Below are positions 9,488 through 17,699 of a DNA stretch of 64,000 bases, one piece after another. The position numbers and the translations under genes are program-made. The notes below the pieces were generated by a model. It did not search any database, was not told the DNA's origin, and saw nothing but the letters and a program-made list of their open reading frames with translations. The first letter of the stretch is position 1, and the number at the start of each line of letters is the position of its first letter. The DNA is from an uncultured Photobacterium sp. (GTDB taxonomy: Bacteria; Pseudomonadota; Gammaproteobacteria; Enterobacterales; Vibrionaceae). The stretch is from NCBI RefSeq assembly GCF_947502415.1, contig NZ_CANMZV010000006.1:62001-126000 (forward strand). The letters are read 5' to 3'.

Positions 9488-10080
9488 CCTTTCGCTCCTT
9501 CATTGGCGACAGCCACAACCTGTACAGACTCTTTCGGGTGGGTCATGGTAAAAGACGCACGAAACGTCGTAAGGTCCTGTTCTTTTTCCCCTTTAGTTGC
9601 CACAATTGAATGCATCGTCACATCTTTAAGCCAGAGCGATACTTCAGCATTAGATAACAGCGTCGCCAAACGACCATTAGAGTCACCAATACCTTTCACC
9701 GCAATACGATCCGAAGTCATTACGACATCGTCAAGGTAAACCCCTTGGGGGACCAGGCTGGGCAACATACTCAAAAGATGCGTTACCCGATTCCTCTCCT
9801 GCTGAATTTCCGCGATAACACCCAAGCGCTGTTTGAGTGCTTCCCGATTCCGGTCCAAATCCGGCAATAATTCTAACTTTTTCTCCAAGATCGAAATTTC
9901 CTGCCGCAGCTGTTGATTACGAATCACCTGCACCATTTTTTGCTGTTCGGTATACGTGGCTACGCCCCACTGCAATAGCGCCGATACCAGTAAAGCGCCC
10001 ACTAACAAAGAAAAAAAACGCTGCCGGTGCAGCTTTCGCTTCTCGTCCCGCCAAGGAAGTAAATTGACTTTATCTATCAT
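9484..10080 (-). CDS. pilN: Type IV pilus assembly protein PilN
   Basis: PilN is a 198-residue inner-membrane partner of PilM and PilO. Its N-terminus, MIDKVNLLPWRDEKRK, contains the conserved INLLPWR-like peptide that docks into PilM. One membrane helix follows (about 22-42), then a coiled coil rich in Gln, Glu and Leu, and a periplasmic ferredoxin-like domain. The gene overlaps both neighbours by ATGA/GTGA junctions, so pilM, pilN and pilO are probably made in fixed ratio. Confidence 0.93.
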   Translation of the reverse strand: MIDKVNLLPWRDEKRKLHRQRFFSLLVGALLVSALLQWGVATYTEQQKMVQVIRNQQLRQEISILEKKLELLPDLDRNREALKQRLGVIAEIQQERNRVTHLLSMLPSLVPQGVYLDDVVMTSDRIAVKGIGDSNGRLATLLSNAEVSLWLKDVTMHSIVATKGEKEQDLTTFRASFTMTHPKESVQVVAVANEGAKG

Positions 10081-11090
10081 TCAGCAATCCCCCGGATAGC
10101 CAACCCTGTTGCGACGGCGTACTGGCTATAGAAGCTATTATCAGCAATCTCGCCCAGTTTTGTGCTGCAAGGGAAATAACGAAACGGATTCATCCACTGC
10201 ACGTCGATATTCAGCAGCCGTCCCAGCAACTCATCCAGCACCACATGCTGGCTCCCTCCACATAACCAAATTCCTTTCATCGGGGAACGAGGATGAGTGG
10301 AATTATAAAGTTGCAACTGTCGCTTAAGCTGATCAGCCAACTGCTTGGTAAAAAACTCGGCCTGCGCCGGATCCGGTGAAAATACCTGCAGGTCATCAAT
10401 CTCAGCACCATCTGCGATACCGATGTGACTGGTACCGAATGCCATTTCCCTATGGTAGGCAGCAGCCCCGGACGGCTTAATACAAAACTCAGTCTGTCGC
10501 TTGCCAACATCCACAATTCCCCACAATTCCTGCAATATTGCGTGCTCAGCGGTATGTTCGGCCAGCCACAACAAGGCATGGGTCTGCAGCTCAACCACTT
10601 TTGGCGTTAATCCGGCTTTTTTTATGGTATCCACACGGCTGTCAATGGCATCCTTCCGGGCTGCAATGATCTGGTAAGGGGCCGTCACCACCGCCCCTAA
10701 GGCCTCCGCTGATGGTGATAACGGGAAAAAGTCCAGCCGGAGTTCTTCGACCGGGAACGGAGAAGAAGCACTGAGTGCCTGAGCAACTGCAAATTCCGCC
10801 TCTTCATCACTCAGGTTTGTATCTAGCTGGATAACCTTGCTGATCACCGCACTATCAGGCAATGCCAGGGCAACTTTCCTGGCTCCGAAAGGCAAGTTCT
10901 TTTTTAATTTACGTATTACTGACAATAAAGCAGAGGTATTCACGCTATGCTGGTCATTAATCACCGAGGCTGGCAGCACAGCCTCAGTAAATGCAAACAG
11001 TTCTAATCGTTCTTTTTTTTGATTCAGCACGACCGCTTTAACGCTATGATGGCCAATATCAATCCCAATTATTGATGGGTTCCAAAACAT
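10077..11090 (-). CDS. pilM: Type IV pilus assembly protein PilM (actin-like)
   Basis: This 337-residue cytoplasmic protein resembles FtsA and actin. Evidence includes the N-terminal IIGIDIGHHSVKAVVL phosphate-1-like motif, the WGIVDVGKRQTEFCI phosphate-2-like segment and GIWLCGGSQHVVLDELLGRLL near the C-terminus. It binds the PilN N-terminal tail and connects the assembly platform to the motor side. It is the first gene of pilMNOPQ and is divergent from mrcA, with a 145-base shared promoter region. The same pairing is found in many gammaproteobacteria. Confidence 0.93.
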   Translation of the reverse strand: MFWNPSIIGIDIGHHSVKAVVLNQKKERLELFAFTEAVLPASVINDQHSVNTSALLSVIRKLKKNLPFGARKVALALPDSAVISKVIQLDTNLSDEEAEFAVAQALSASSPFPVEELRLDFFPLSPSAEALGAVVTAPYQIIAARKDAIDSRVDTIKKAGLTPKVVELQTHALLWLAEHTAEHAILQELWGIVDVGKRQTEFCIKPSGAAAYHREMAFGTSHIGIADGAEIDDLQVFSPDPAQAEFFTKQLADQLKRQLQLYNSTHPRSPMKGIWLCGGSQHVVLDELLGRLLNIDVQWMNPFRYFPCSTKLGEIADNSFYSQYAVATGLAIRGIAE

Positions 11091-11235
11091 ACCGTGCTAT
11101 GCTCCCTGGTAACGGAAAAACCTTTTCCTTTTCCAATAAACACCAATCTTTGGCGTTAATTTTCTTTAAGTTATCTTTATACTATTGGGCGGAACGTATT
11201 GAACGGTCGAATAATGGTGTAACAGGAAATCTCAA

Positions 11236-13782
11236 GTGAAGTTCATAAAGCGATTACTTATCCTTGCAATGATTTGCATAATTTTTGGAGTCAGTACAAT
11301 CTTTGGCTTTTACCTCTACGTAAAGCCAGAACTGCCGGATGTTGCAACATTAAAAAATGTCGAGCTACAAACGCCGATGCAGGTTTTCAGTGCCGACGGC
11401 AAACTAATTTCGCAATTTGGTGAAAAACGCCGAATTCCTCTGGCACTCGACGATATTCCGCCGCAAATGATCAACGCCATCATTGCGACCGAAGACAGCC
11501 GTTATTACGATCACCCGGGTATCGACCCTATCGGTATTGCCCGCGCCGCCTTTGTCGTCGCTGTATCAGGCTCGGCTAAGCAAGGAGCCAGTACCATTAC
11601 CCAACAGTTGGCACGAAACTTCTTTCTCTCTAACGAGAAAAAGATCATGCGAAAAGTCAAAGAGATTTTTATCGCTATCCATATCGAACAACTGCTGAGT
11701 AAAGAAGAGATCCTTGAACTTTACCTCAACAAAATTTACCTCGGCTACCGCTCGTACGGTGTCGGTGCCGCGGCACAGGTTTACTTCGGCAAAGAAGTCG
11801 GCCAACTGACTTTAAGTGAAATTGCCGTTATCGCTGGCCTACCGAAAGCCCCGTCGACGATGAACCCGCTCTACTCACTCAATCGTGCAACCACCCGTCG
11901 CAATGTTGTGTTAAGCCGGATGTTCGATGAAGGCTATATCACTCAATCAGAGCTGAACCAGGCCCGTTCCGAACCAATTGAATCTGATTATCATGGCGCA
12001 GAAATCGAACTTACTGCACCGTATTTCGCTGAACGAGCCCGTGCCTGGATGGTAGAACGCTACGGTGAAGACGCCTACACCTCCGGTATGCGAATCTACA
12101 CGACTGTTAATCCGAAACTGCAACGTGCCGCGCAGCAAGCCGCCATCAACAACCTGCTTAACTATGACCAGCGCCACGGCTTCCGAGGAGCTATTGCAAC
12201 CTTATGGCAACCAGGGGAAATTGCTTGGGATCTTGGCAAAATTACCGACCACCTGAACAAACAGCCAGGCTATGGTGAATTACAAGCTGCGGTTGTTACA
12301 GATGTCAGTGGCCAATCTGCCGAGGTAGTAGTCAAAGACGGTCAACAGCACACGATTAACTGGGAAGGCATGAAATGGGCCCGCCGCTTCATGACCGATG
12401 AGCGTCAGGGACCTGCCCCGGAAACAGCAGCTGATATTCTGACAGCAGGTCAGCTGGTCTGGGTCCAGCAAAAGGAACAGGAATGGGTACTGAGTCAGGT
12501 GCCAGATGCCAACACCGCCTTTGTAGCCGTTTCTCCGCAGAATGGTGCCGTCAAGGCAATGGTCGGTGGCTTCAACTTTGTTCATAGCAAATTTAACCGT
12601 GCGACCCAATCTGTGCGTCAGGTAGGCTCCAGTATCAAACCGTTCATCTACTCGGCAGCGCTCGACAATGGCATGACACTGGCCACACTGATCAACGACG
12701 CCCCAATTAACCGCTGGGATCAGAGCATGGGCACAGCATGGCGACCGAAAAATTCGCCACCAACTTACAACGGTCCGACCCGTCTGCGCCTAGGCTTAGC
12801 GCAATCGAAAAACGTAATGGCTGTGCGTGTTCTTCAAAGCGTTGGCCTAGACCAGACCATCAGCTACCTGACCCGCTTCGGCTTCAAACGTGAGGATTTG
12901 CCGCGCGCCGAAGCCATTGCCCTTGGTGCCGGTAACCTGACACCGCTGGAAATGGCACAAGGCTTCTCCGTTTTTGCCAACGGCGGCTACTATGTCGAGC
13001 CTTATTTTATTGAGCGAGTCGAAGACCCGTACGGCAACCTGGTGTATCAGGCCAACCCGAACACAGTCTGTAACACGGATTGCCAGCAGGAACAGCAACA
13101 AGCCGGTAATGTCGTTGCAGCCAGCCGCGCCGTCCTAAACGACATTGCCATCAGCGAACAAGAGCTGGGCACTGCCGGTAGCGCCAGTGAGCGGGATCTG
13201 CAGCCGACACACTATGCCCCACAAGTGATCTCTGAGCAGAATGCCTTTCTGATTCGCGAAATGATGACCAGTAATATCTGGGGTGGCGGTGACTGGCGCC
13301 ACGGCAGCGGATGGAATGGTACAGGCTGGCGAGGCCAAGCACTCAAGCGCCGGGATATCGGTGGCAAAACAGGAACCACCAACGGTTCGAAAGATGCGTG
13401 GTATTCCGGTTTTGGCCCGAACATCGTCGCAACAGCCTGGGTCGGTTTTGATAATCACAGCCGCGCTCTGGGTAAATCCACCTGGAACAACAACCTGGGC
13501 AAAAACCAGATTTCTGGCGGTGAAGCCGGTGCGAAAACCGCACAACCAGCTTGGATCTCCTTTATGAAAAAGGCGCTGGAAGATGTACCGGTTCAACGTA
13601 AACAACTTCCGGTGGATATCGTAAAGGTACGTATTGACCGTGATACCGGCAAGCTCAGTAACCGCAACGACTACACCTCGATGTTTGAATACTTCGAGAA
13701 AGGGACGGAGCCTAACGAGCAAGTGGGTGAAGGCGCTTCAGAAAGTATCTTCGAAGCCGACAGTTCGGACGAGCTGTTCTAA
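11236..13782 (+). CDS. mrcA: Penicillin-binding protein 1A, bifunctional peptidoglycan synthase
   Basis: This 848-residue class A PBP polymerises and cross-links peptidoglycan at the inner membrane. A membrane anchor spans about residues 7-28. The GT51 glycosyltransferase domain contains IIATEDSRYYDHPG with the catalytic Glu at residue 86. An OB-like linker of about 300-430 separates it from the transpeptidase domain, which has SSIK (Ser465, Lys468), SKN in LAQSKNVMAV, and KTG at 711-713. The start is GTG with an ACAGGAAA ribosome site. It is divergent from pilM and convergent with oxyR, sharing a terminator hairpin with it. Confidence 0.95.
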   Translation: MKFIKRLLILAMICIIFGVSTIFGFYLYVKPELPDVATLKNVELQTPMQVFSADGKLISQFGEKRRIPLALDDIPPQMINAIIATEDSRYYDHPGIDPIGIARAAFVVAVSGSAKQGASTITQQLARNFFLSNEKKIMRKVKEIFIAIHIEQLLSKEEILELYLNKIYLGYRSYGVGAAAQVYFGKEVGQLTLSEIAVIAGLPKAPSTMNPLYSLNRATTRRNVVLSRMFDEGYITQSELNQARSEPIESDYHGAEIELTAPYFAERARAWMVERYGEDAYTSGMRIYTTVNPKLQRAAQQAAINNLLNYDQRHGFRGAIATLWQPGEIAWDLGKITDHLNKQPGYGELQAAVVTDVSGQSAEVVVKDGQQHTINWEGMKWARRFMTDERQGPAPETAADILTAGQLVWVQQKEQEWVLSQVPDANTAFVAVSPQNGAVKAMVGGFNFVHSKFNRATQSVRQVGSSIKPFIYSAALDNGMTLATLINDAPINRWDQSMGTAWRPKNSPPTYNGPTRLRLGLAQSKNVMAVRVLQSVGLDQTISYLTRFGFKREDLPRAEAIALGAGNLTPLEMAQGFSVFANGGYYVEPYFIERVEDPYGNLVYQANPNTVCNTDCQQEQQQAGNVVAASRAVLNDIAISEQELGTAGSASERDLQPTHYAPQVISEQNAFLIREMMTSNIWGGGDWRHGSGWNGTGWRGQALKRRDIGGKTGTTNGSKDAWYSGFGPNIVATAWVGFDNHSRALGKSTWNNNLGKNQISGGEAGAKTAQPAWISFMKKALEDVPVQRKQLPVDIVKVRIDRDTGKLSNRNDYTSMFEYFEKGTEPNEQVGEGASESIFEADSSDELF

Positions 13783-13807
13783 TCGCCTTACCCTTATTAT
13801 TAACCCA

Positions 13808-13834
13808 AAGAGCGCCTCCTCGGCGCTCTTTTTT
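13808..13834. terminator. Bidirectional terminator, mrcA / oxyR
   Basis: A 9-bp stem (AAGAGCGCC / GGCGCTCTT) with a TCCTC loop is followed by T-rich sequence on the plus strand and preceded by A's, so it can end both convergent transcripts. Confidence 0.85.
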
Positions 13835-13848
13835 GTTTCACCTGAAGA

Positions 13849-14751
13849 CTACTCCTGCTCCAAACGCCGAGCCACATGCTGATTGATGACCTCCGCAATT
13901 TTTTCGTAACGTCCCCGCAATGGTGAACCCGGACGATAGGCTAGCGTTATCAGCCTGGTCGGTACCGGCTCGCAAGCCTTGATATAACTGATCCCATCCC
14001 GACTCTTTTCTTTTGGTGTCGCCAACTTGGGTAATAAAGTGATCCCGCCACCTGCCGCTACCATATTACGTAAGGTCTCTAAACTCGTCGCTTTAAAGCT
14101 GCCATCTTCATGGGCACCGGCGGCAAAACAGAATCCCATAGCTTGATCCCGAAGGCAGTGCCCATCCCCCAGCATCAGCAAGGTTTCACCATTGAGCTTG
14201 GCCATATCCAACGTTTGTCGCCCGGCCCATGGATGCTCATCCGGTACGGCCAGCACCATTGGCTCACTATATAGTGGAATTTCCTTAAACTGCTCGGTCT
14301 CTTTGACTGCCGCCAGAATAATGCAGTCCAGCTTGCCACTTTCCAGCTGCTGTACCAGCTGATAAGTCTGAGTCTCATGGAGAAACAATTCAAGTTGGGG
14401 AAAAGTGTGCTTAAGAACCGGAATAATATGCGGCAACAGATACGGTCCAACCGTGGGGATAAACCCGATATGCAGTGGCCCAGCCATACTCTCCCCTTGC
14501 TGGCTTGCCAGCTCAGTGAGCACCTTGACCTCCAGCAGCACTTTTTGCACCTGGGCTACCAGACTCAGCCCGGCATCAGTAAACAGCACCCGGCGACTGG
14601 TTCGCTCAAGCAATGCAACACCCAGCTCTTCTTCCAGTTTACGGATCTGCCCGCTAAGTGTTGGCTGACTGACAAAACATGCTTCAGCAGCCTTTCTGAA
14701 ATGCTGATGCTCGGACAGCGCCACCAGATATTCAAGATCTCGGATATTCAT
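13849..14751 (-). CDS. oxyR: Hydrogen-peroxide-sensing regulator OxyR
   Basis: This LysR-family regulator has 300 residues from the start MNIRDLEYLVALSEH, which matches E. coli OxyR; an ATG three codons upstream is also open. The winged HTH is at about residues 18-37 (RKAAEACFVSQPTLSGQIRK). The peroxide-reactive Cys199 and its disulfide partner Cys208 are both present in DGHCLRDQAMGFCF, so the redox switch should work. It is divergent from the peroxiredoxin gene at 14924, and a full OxyR operator lies between them, implying autoregulation and activation of that gene. Confidence 0.96.
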   Translation of the reverse strand: MNIRDLEYLVALSEHQHFRKAAEACFVSQPTLSGQIRKLEEELGVALLERTSRRVLFTDAGLSLVAQVQKVLLEVKVLTELASQQGESMAGPLHIGFIPTVGPYLLPHIIPVLKHTFPQLELFLHETQTYQLVQQLESGKLDCIILAAVKETEQFKEIPLYSEPMVLAVPDEHPWAGRQTLDMAKLNGETLLMLGDGHCLRDQAMGFCFAAGAHEDGSFKATSLETLRNMVAAGGGITLLPKLATPKEKSRDGISYIKACEPVPTRLITLAYRPGSPLRGRYEKIAEVINQHVARRLEQE

Positions 14752-14768
14752 GCTCGGCAACTCATTTG

Positions 14769-14805
14769 ATAGTTTTTAACTATCGAAACTATAGTTTCAA
14801 ACGAT
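14769..14805. promoter_or_regulatory. OxyR operator between oxyR and the peroxiredoxin gene
   Basis: The sequence reads ATAG-N7-CTAT (14769-14783), 7 bases, then ATAG-N7-CGAT (14791-14805). This is the four-element OxyR pattern with identical spacing and only one base off the ATAG/CTAT core. It lies just upstream of oxyR, facing the peroxiredoxin promoter. Confidence 0.9.
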
Positions 14806-14923
14806 TAGAGCTATCAAGCTAAAAACGACATAATCATCACATCAAAAGGGAGCAGTGAAGAGTAAGCTCCGGTTGACACAAACAACCTACTAAACATCAA
14901 CAAGTTTATTAAAGGAAAAGATT

Positions 14924-15652
14924 ATGTTCGCATCTAAAGAAGGTCAGGCAATTCCACAAGTTACATTCCACACTCGTCAGGGTGATCAGTGGGTAGACGT
15001 AACCACAGACGATCTGTTTGCCAATAAGACAGTCGTCGTATTCAGCCTGCCAGGCGCGTTTACTCCAACTTGTTCATCAAGCCACCTACCACGCTACAAC
15101 GAGCTGGCAACAGTTTTCGCAGAGCACGGTGTCGATCACATCCTGTGTGTTTCAGTCAACGATACTTTCGTGATGAATGCATGGAAAGCCGATCAGGAAG
15201 CAGAAAACATCACCTTCATTCCGGACGGCAACGGTGAGTTCACCAAAGGCATGGACATGCTGGTCAACAAAGAAGATCTAGGCTTCGGTCCGCGTTCATG
15301 GCGCTACAGCATGCTGGTGAAAAACGGCGTGGTTGAAAAGATGTTCATCGAAAACGAAGAACCAGGCGACCCGTTCAAAGTCTCTGATGCCGACACTATG
15401 CTCAAGTACATTGCTCCAGAGCACAAACTACAGGAGTCCATCACTGTATTTACCAAGCCTGGCTGCCCATTCTGTGCCAAAGCGAAACAGAACCTAATCG
15501 ACAAAAGCCTGCAGTTTGAAGAAGTGATTCTGGGCAAAGATGCAACAACCGTCAGCCTGCGCGCAGTATCTGGCCGCAGCACCGTACCTCAGGTATTCAT
15601 CGGTGGTAAACACATCGGTGGTAGCGAAGAACTGGAAGCATACCTAGGCTAA
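14924..15652 (+). CDS. Hybrid peroxiredoxin 5 - glutaredoxin
   Basis: This 242-residue fusion reduces peroxides using glutathione. Residues about 1-165 are a Prx5-type peroxiredoxin with the peroxidatic Cys50 in PGAFTPTC. Residues about 170-242 are a glutaredoxin with the CPFC active site at 181-184, [18 protein letters not shown] as the glutathione-binding part, and a normal C-terminus. Such hybrids are known from Haemophilus and vibrios. A good ribosome site (AAAGGAAAA) precedes the ATG. The OxyR operator upstream indicates peroxide induction. A flavoprotein disulfide reductase gene follows 96 bases downstream. Confidence 0.94.
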   Translation: MFASKEGQAIPQVTFHTRQGDQWVDVTTDDLFANKTVVVFSLPGAFTPTCSSSHLPRYNELATVFAEHGVDHILCVSVNDTFVMNAWKADQEAENITFIPDGNGEFTKGMDMLVNKEDLGFGPRSWRYSMLVKNGVVEKMFIENEEPGDPFKVSDADTMLKYIAPEHKLQESITVFTKPGCPFCAKAKQNLIDKSLQFEEVILGKDATTVSLRAVSGRSTVPQVFIGGKHIGGSEELEAYLG

Positions 15653-15748
15653 TCCACATAACTAAAAACGGCGGGGCGACATTGTCCCGCCAAATTAACC
15701 GGATAAACAGCCAACATAAAAAGACAAGACCTGACTGGAGAGAGTGAA

Positions 15749-17200
15749 ATGAAAACCCTGAATGTTGATGTTGCCGTTATCGGCGGTGGTACAGCTGGCC
15801 TTGGTGCATACCGCGCAGCCAAAGCCCATACCGACAGCGTAGTGATGATTGAAGGCGGCCCTTACGGTACCACCTGCGCCCGCGTCGGCTGCATGCCATC
15901 CAAACTGTTAATTGCGGCAGCGGAAAGCGTTCACCAGATCGAAAAGGCACCGGGCTTTGGTGTTCACCCGCAAGGCGAAATCGTGATCAACGGTCGTGAA
16001 GTCATGGACCGTGTTAAACGCGAGCGCGACCGCTTTGTCGGCTTTGTTCTGGAAGGGGTAGACGAAATTCCGGCAGAAGACAAAATCGCCGGTTATGCCA
16101 AATTTGTTGAGAACAATACGATAATGGTTGATGACCATACTCAAATCAATGCCAAGCGCATCGTCATTGCTACCGGTTCACGTCCGGCCTACCCAGCCGT
16201 CTGGAACGAACTCGGAGACCGCCTGATCATCAATGACGATGTTTTCAGCTGGGACGATTTGCCTGAGTCCGTCGCGGTCTTCGGTCCAGGTGTCATTGGC
16301 CTGGAACTTGGTCAGGCACTGAAACGACTTGGCGTAGAAGTAGTAATGTTTGGCCTGGGCGGCCAAGTCGGCCCGTTAACCGACCCACAAATCATGGCCT
16401 ACGCTGACAACGCCTTCAACGAGGAGTTCTACCTTGATGCCGACGTCAAGATTGAGAGCATGAAACGAAAAGGTGATGTAGTTGAGATTCAATACCTGGG
16501 TAAAGACGGCGAGCTGATAATCATCAGCGTTGATTATGTGCTTGCGGCGACTGGCCGACGCCCGAATGTCGATAAGCTGGCGATTGAAAATACATCCATA
16601 GAACTTGATACCCGTGGTGTACCGGTGGCCGATCACTTTACCCTGCAGACATCAGTTGAATCGATTTTCATTGCCGGTGATGCCAGCAATCAACTACCGC
16701 TACTACACGAGGCCGCCGATCAAGGTCGAATTGCCGGTGACAATGCAGGACGCTTCCCGGATATCCGCGCCGGACTACGCCGCTCGAAAATTTCGGCTGT
16801 CTTTTCCGATCCGCAAATTGCGATGGTTGGCGAAACTTACAAGGAAATCATTGAACGCCTTGGCAACTGCGGCTGTTTCGAAACCGGTGAAGTCTCGTTT
16901 GAAAACCAGGGACGCTCACGCGTTATGCTGCGCAACAAAGGGCTGTTGCATGTCTACGGCGAGCACGGCACCGGCCGCTTCCTGGGAGCTGAAATGATCG
17001 GTCCGAATGCAGAACACCTGGCGCACCTGCTTGCCTGGGCGCACCAGAACAAGATGACGGTGGCGGAGATGCTAGATATGCCTTTCTACCACCCGGTTAT
17101 TGAAGAAGGTGTCCGTACCGCACTGCGTGACCTGAACGCCAAGCTGCACCTCGGCCCGGAAATGATCAAACACTGCCTAGACTGTGGCCCGGGCTGCTAA
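15749..17200 (+). CDS. Dihydrolipoamide dehydrogenase-like flavoprotein with Cys-rich tail
   Basis: This 483-residue pyridine nucleotide-disulfide oxidoreductase has FAD-binding GGGTAG at 12-17, the redox-active pair Cys43 and Cys48 (CARVGC), a NAD(P) domain with FGPGVIGLELGQAL, a second FAD motif SIFIAGDAS, and the C-terminal dimer domain with FYHPVIEEGV supplying the catalytic His-Glu. It resembles E3 enzymes more than glutathione reductase. The C-terminus ends HCLDCGPGC (Cys476, 479, 483), an extra Cys cluster not usual in E3. The substrate is unknown. Its position behind the OxyR-linked peroxiredoxin suggests a thiol-redox role, but that is inference. A terminator follows at 17272-17296. 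Confidence 0.85.
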   Translation: MKTLNVDVAVIGGGTAGLGAYRAAKAHTDSVVMIEGGPYGTTCARVGCMPSKLLIAAAESVHQIEKAPGFGVHPQGEIVINGREVMDRVKRERDRFVGFVLEGVDEIPAEDKIAGYAKFVENNTIMVDDHTQINAKRIVIATGSRPAYPAVWNELGDRLIINDDVFSWDDLPESVAVFGPGVIGLELGQALKRLGVEVVMFGLGGQVGPLTDPQIMAYADNAFNEEFYLDADVKIESMKRKGDVVEIQYLGKDGELIIISVDYVLAATGRRPNVDKLAIENTSIELDTRGVPVADHFTLQTSVESIFIAGDASNQLPLLHEAADQGRIAGDNAGRFPDIRAGLRRSKISAVFSDPQIAMVGETYKEIIERLGNCGCFETGEVSFENQGRSRVMLRNKGLLHVYGEHGTGRFLGAEMIGPNAEHLAHLLAWAHQNKMTVAEMLDMPFYHPVIEEGVRTALRDLNAKLHLGPEMIKHCLDCGPGC

Positions 17201-17271
17201 GCAGTATCCTAAATCGGGTAACTAACCAGACATTACAAAAATACAATTTATCACTCTCCTGCACTGCTTAT

Positions 17272-17296
17272 GCCCTCCTCCCGGAGGGCTTTTTTC
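17272..17296 (+). terminator. Terminator after the flavoprotein gene
   Basis: A stem GCCCTCC / GGAGGGC with a TCCC loop is followed by a run of T's (17290-17295). It separates the redox genes from the small downstream gene. Confidence 0.85.
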
Positions 17297-17348
17297 TGTA
17301 CAATCCCCCTGTCATTGCCAATACCAAGCAATATCACAAGGAACTGCC

Positions 17349-17612
17349 ATGGGCTGTCGCAACTGTAAAACCAGCAACCTCTTCAGGAAAAAACTTGGCC
17401 GTTGTCGCCAGTGTATGACCCAGCTGGCAATCTTGAGCCTGAGCAGCTGGTCGGCTTGGTTTTACTTTTATCTGCCCACCCCAAAAGCCGTTGAATCCAT
17501 TACCCTGCTCTTTGCCGCCTCCGCCTTCAGCCTGCTACTTATAGCCCATGGCGGCGTTGCGACAATGAGATGGTTTAAGAAAAAAGACCGCCCCCAACAA
17601 GCAGCACCATAA
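17349..17612 (+). CDS. Small membrane protein, DUF3624-like
   Basis: This 87-residue protein starts MGCRNCKTSNLFRKKLGRCRQC, with two CxxC pairs (Cys3/6 and Cys19/22) that could bind zinc in the cytoplasm. Two hydrophobic segments follow (about 26-43 and 50-70), ending in a basic tail. An AAGGAACT ribosome site is well placed. I recall a DUF3624 family of this size in Vibrio, but the assignment is from memory. The function is unknown. It is convergent with argH, 87 bases away. Confidence 0.7.
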   Translation: MGCRNCKTSNLFRKKLGRCRQCMTQLAILSLSSWSAWFYFYLPTPKAVESITLLFAASAFSLLLIAHGGVATMRWFKKKDRPQQAAP

Positions 17613-17699
17613 TACCCAGCGAAACAAAAAATCCGGCAGCAAGCTCCAGCCCACTACCGGTTCTCAATAGCCGGGTATCAATTGTTTCCCGATATTGCT

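Noticed and set aside
15670..15691. Stem GGCGGG / CCCGCC after the peroxiredoxin gene
   Set aside because: The stem is short, the loop long and there is no T-run; read-through into the flavoprotein gene seems likely.
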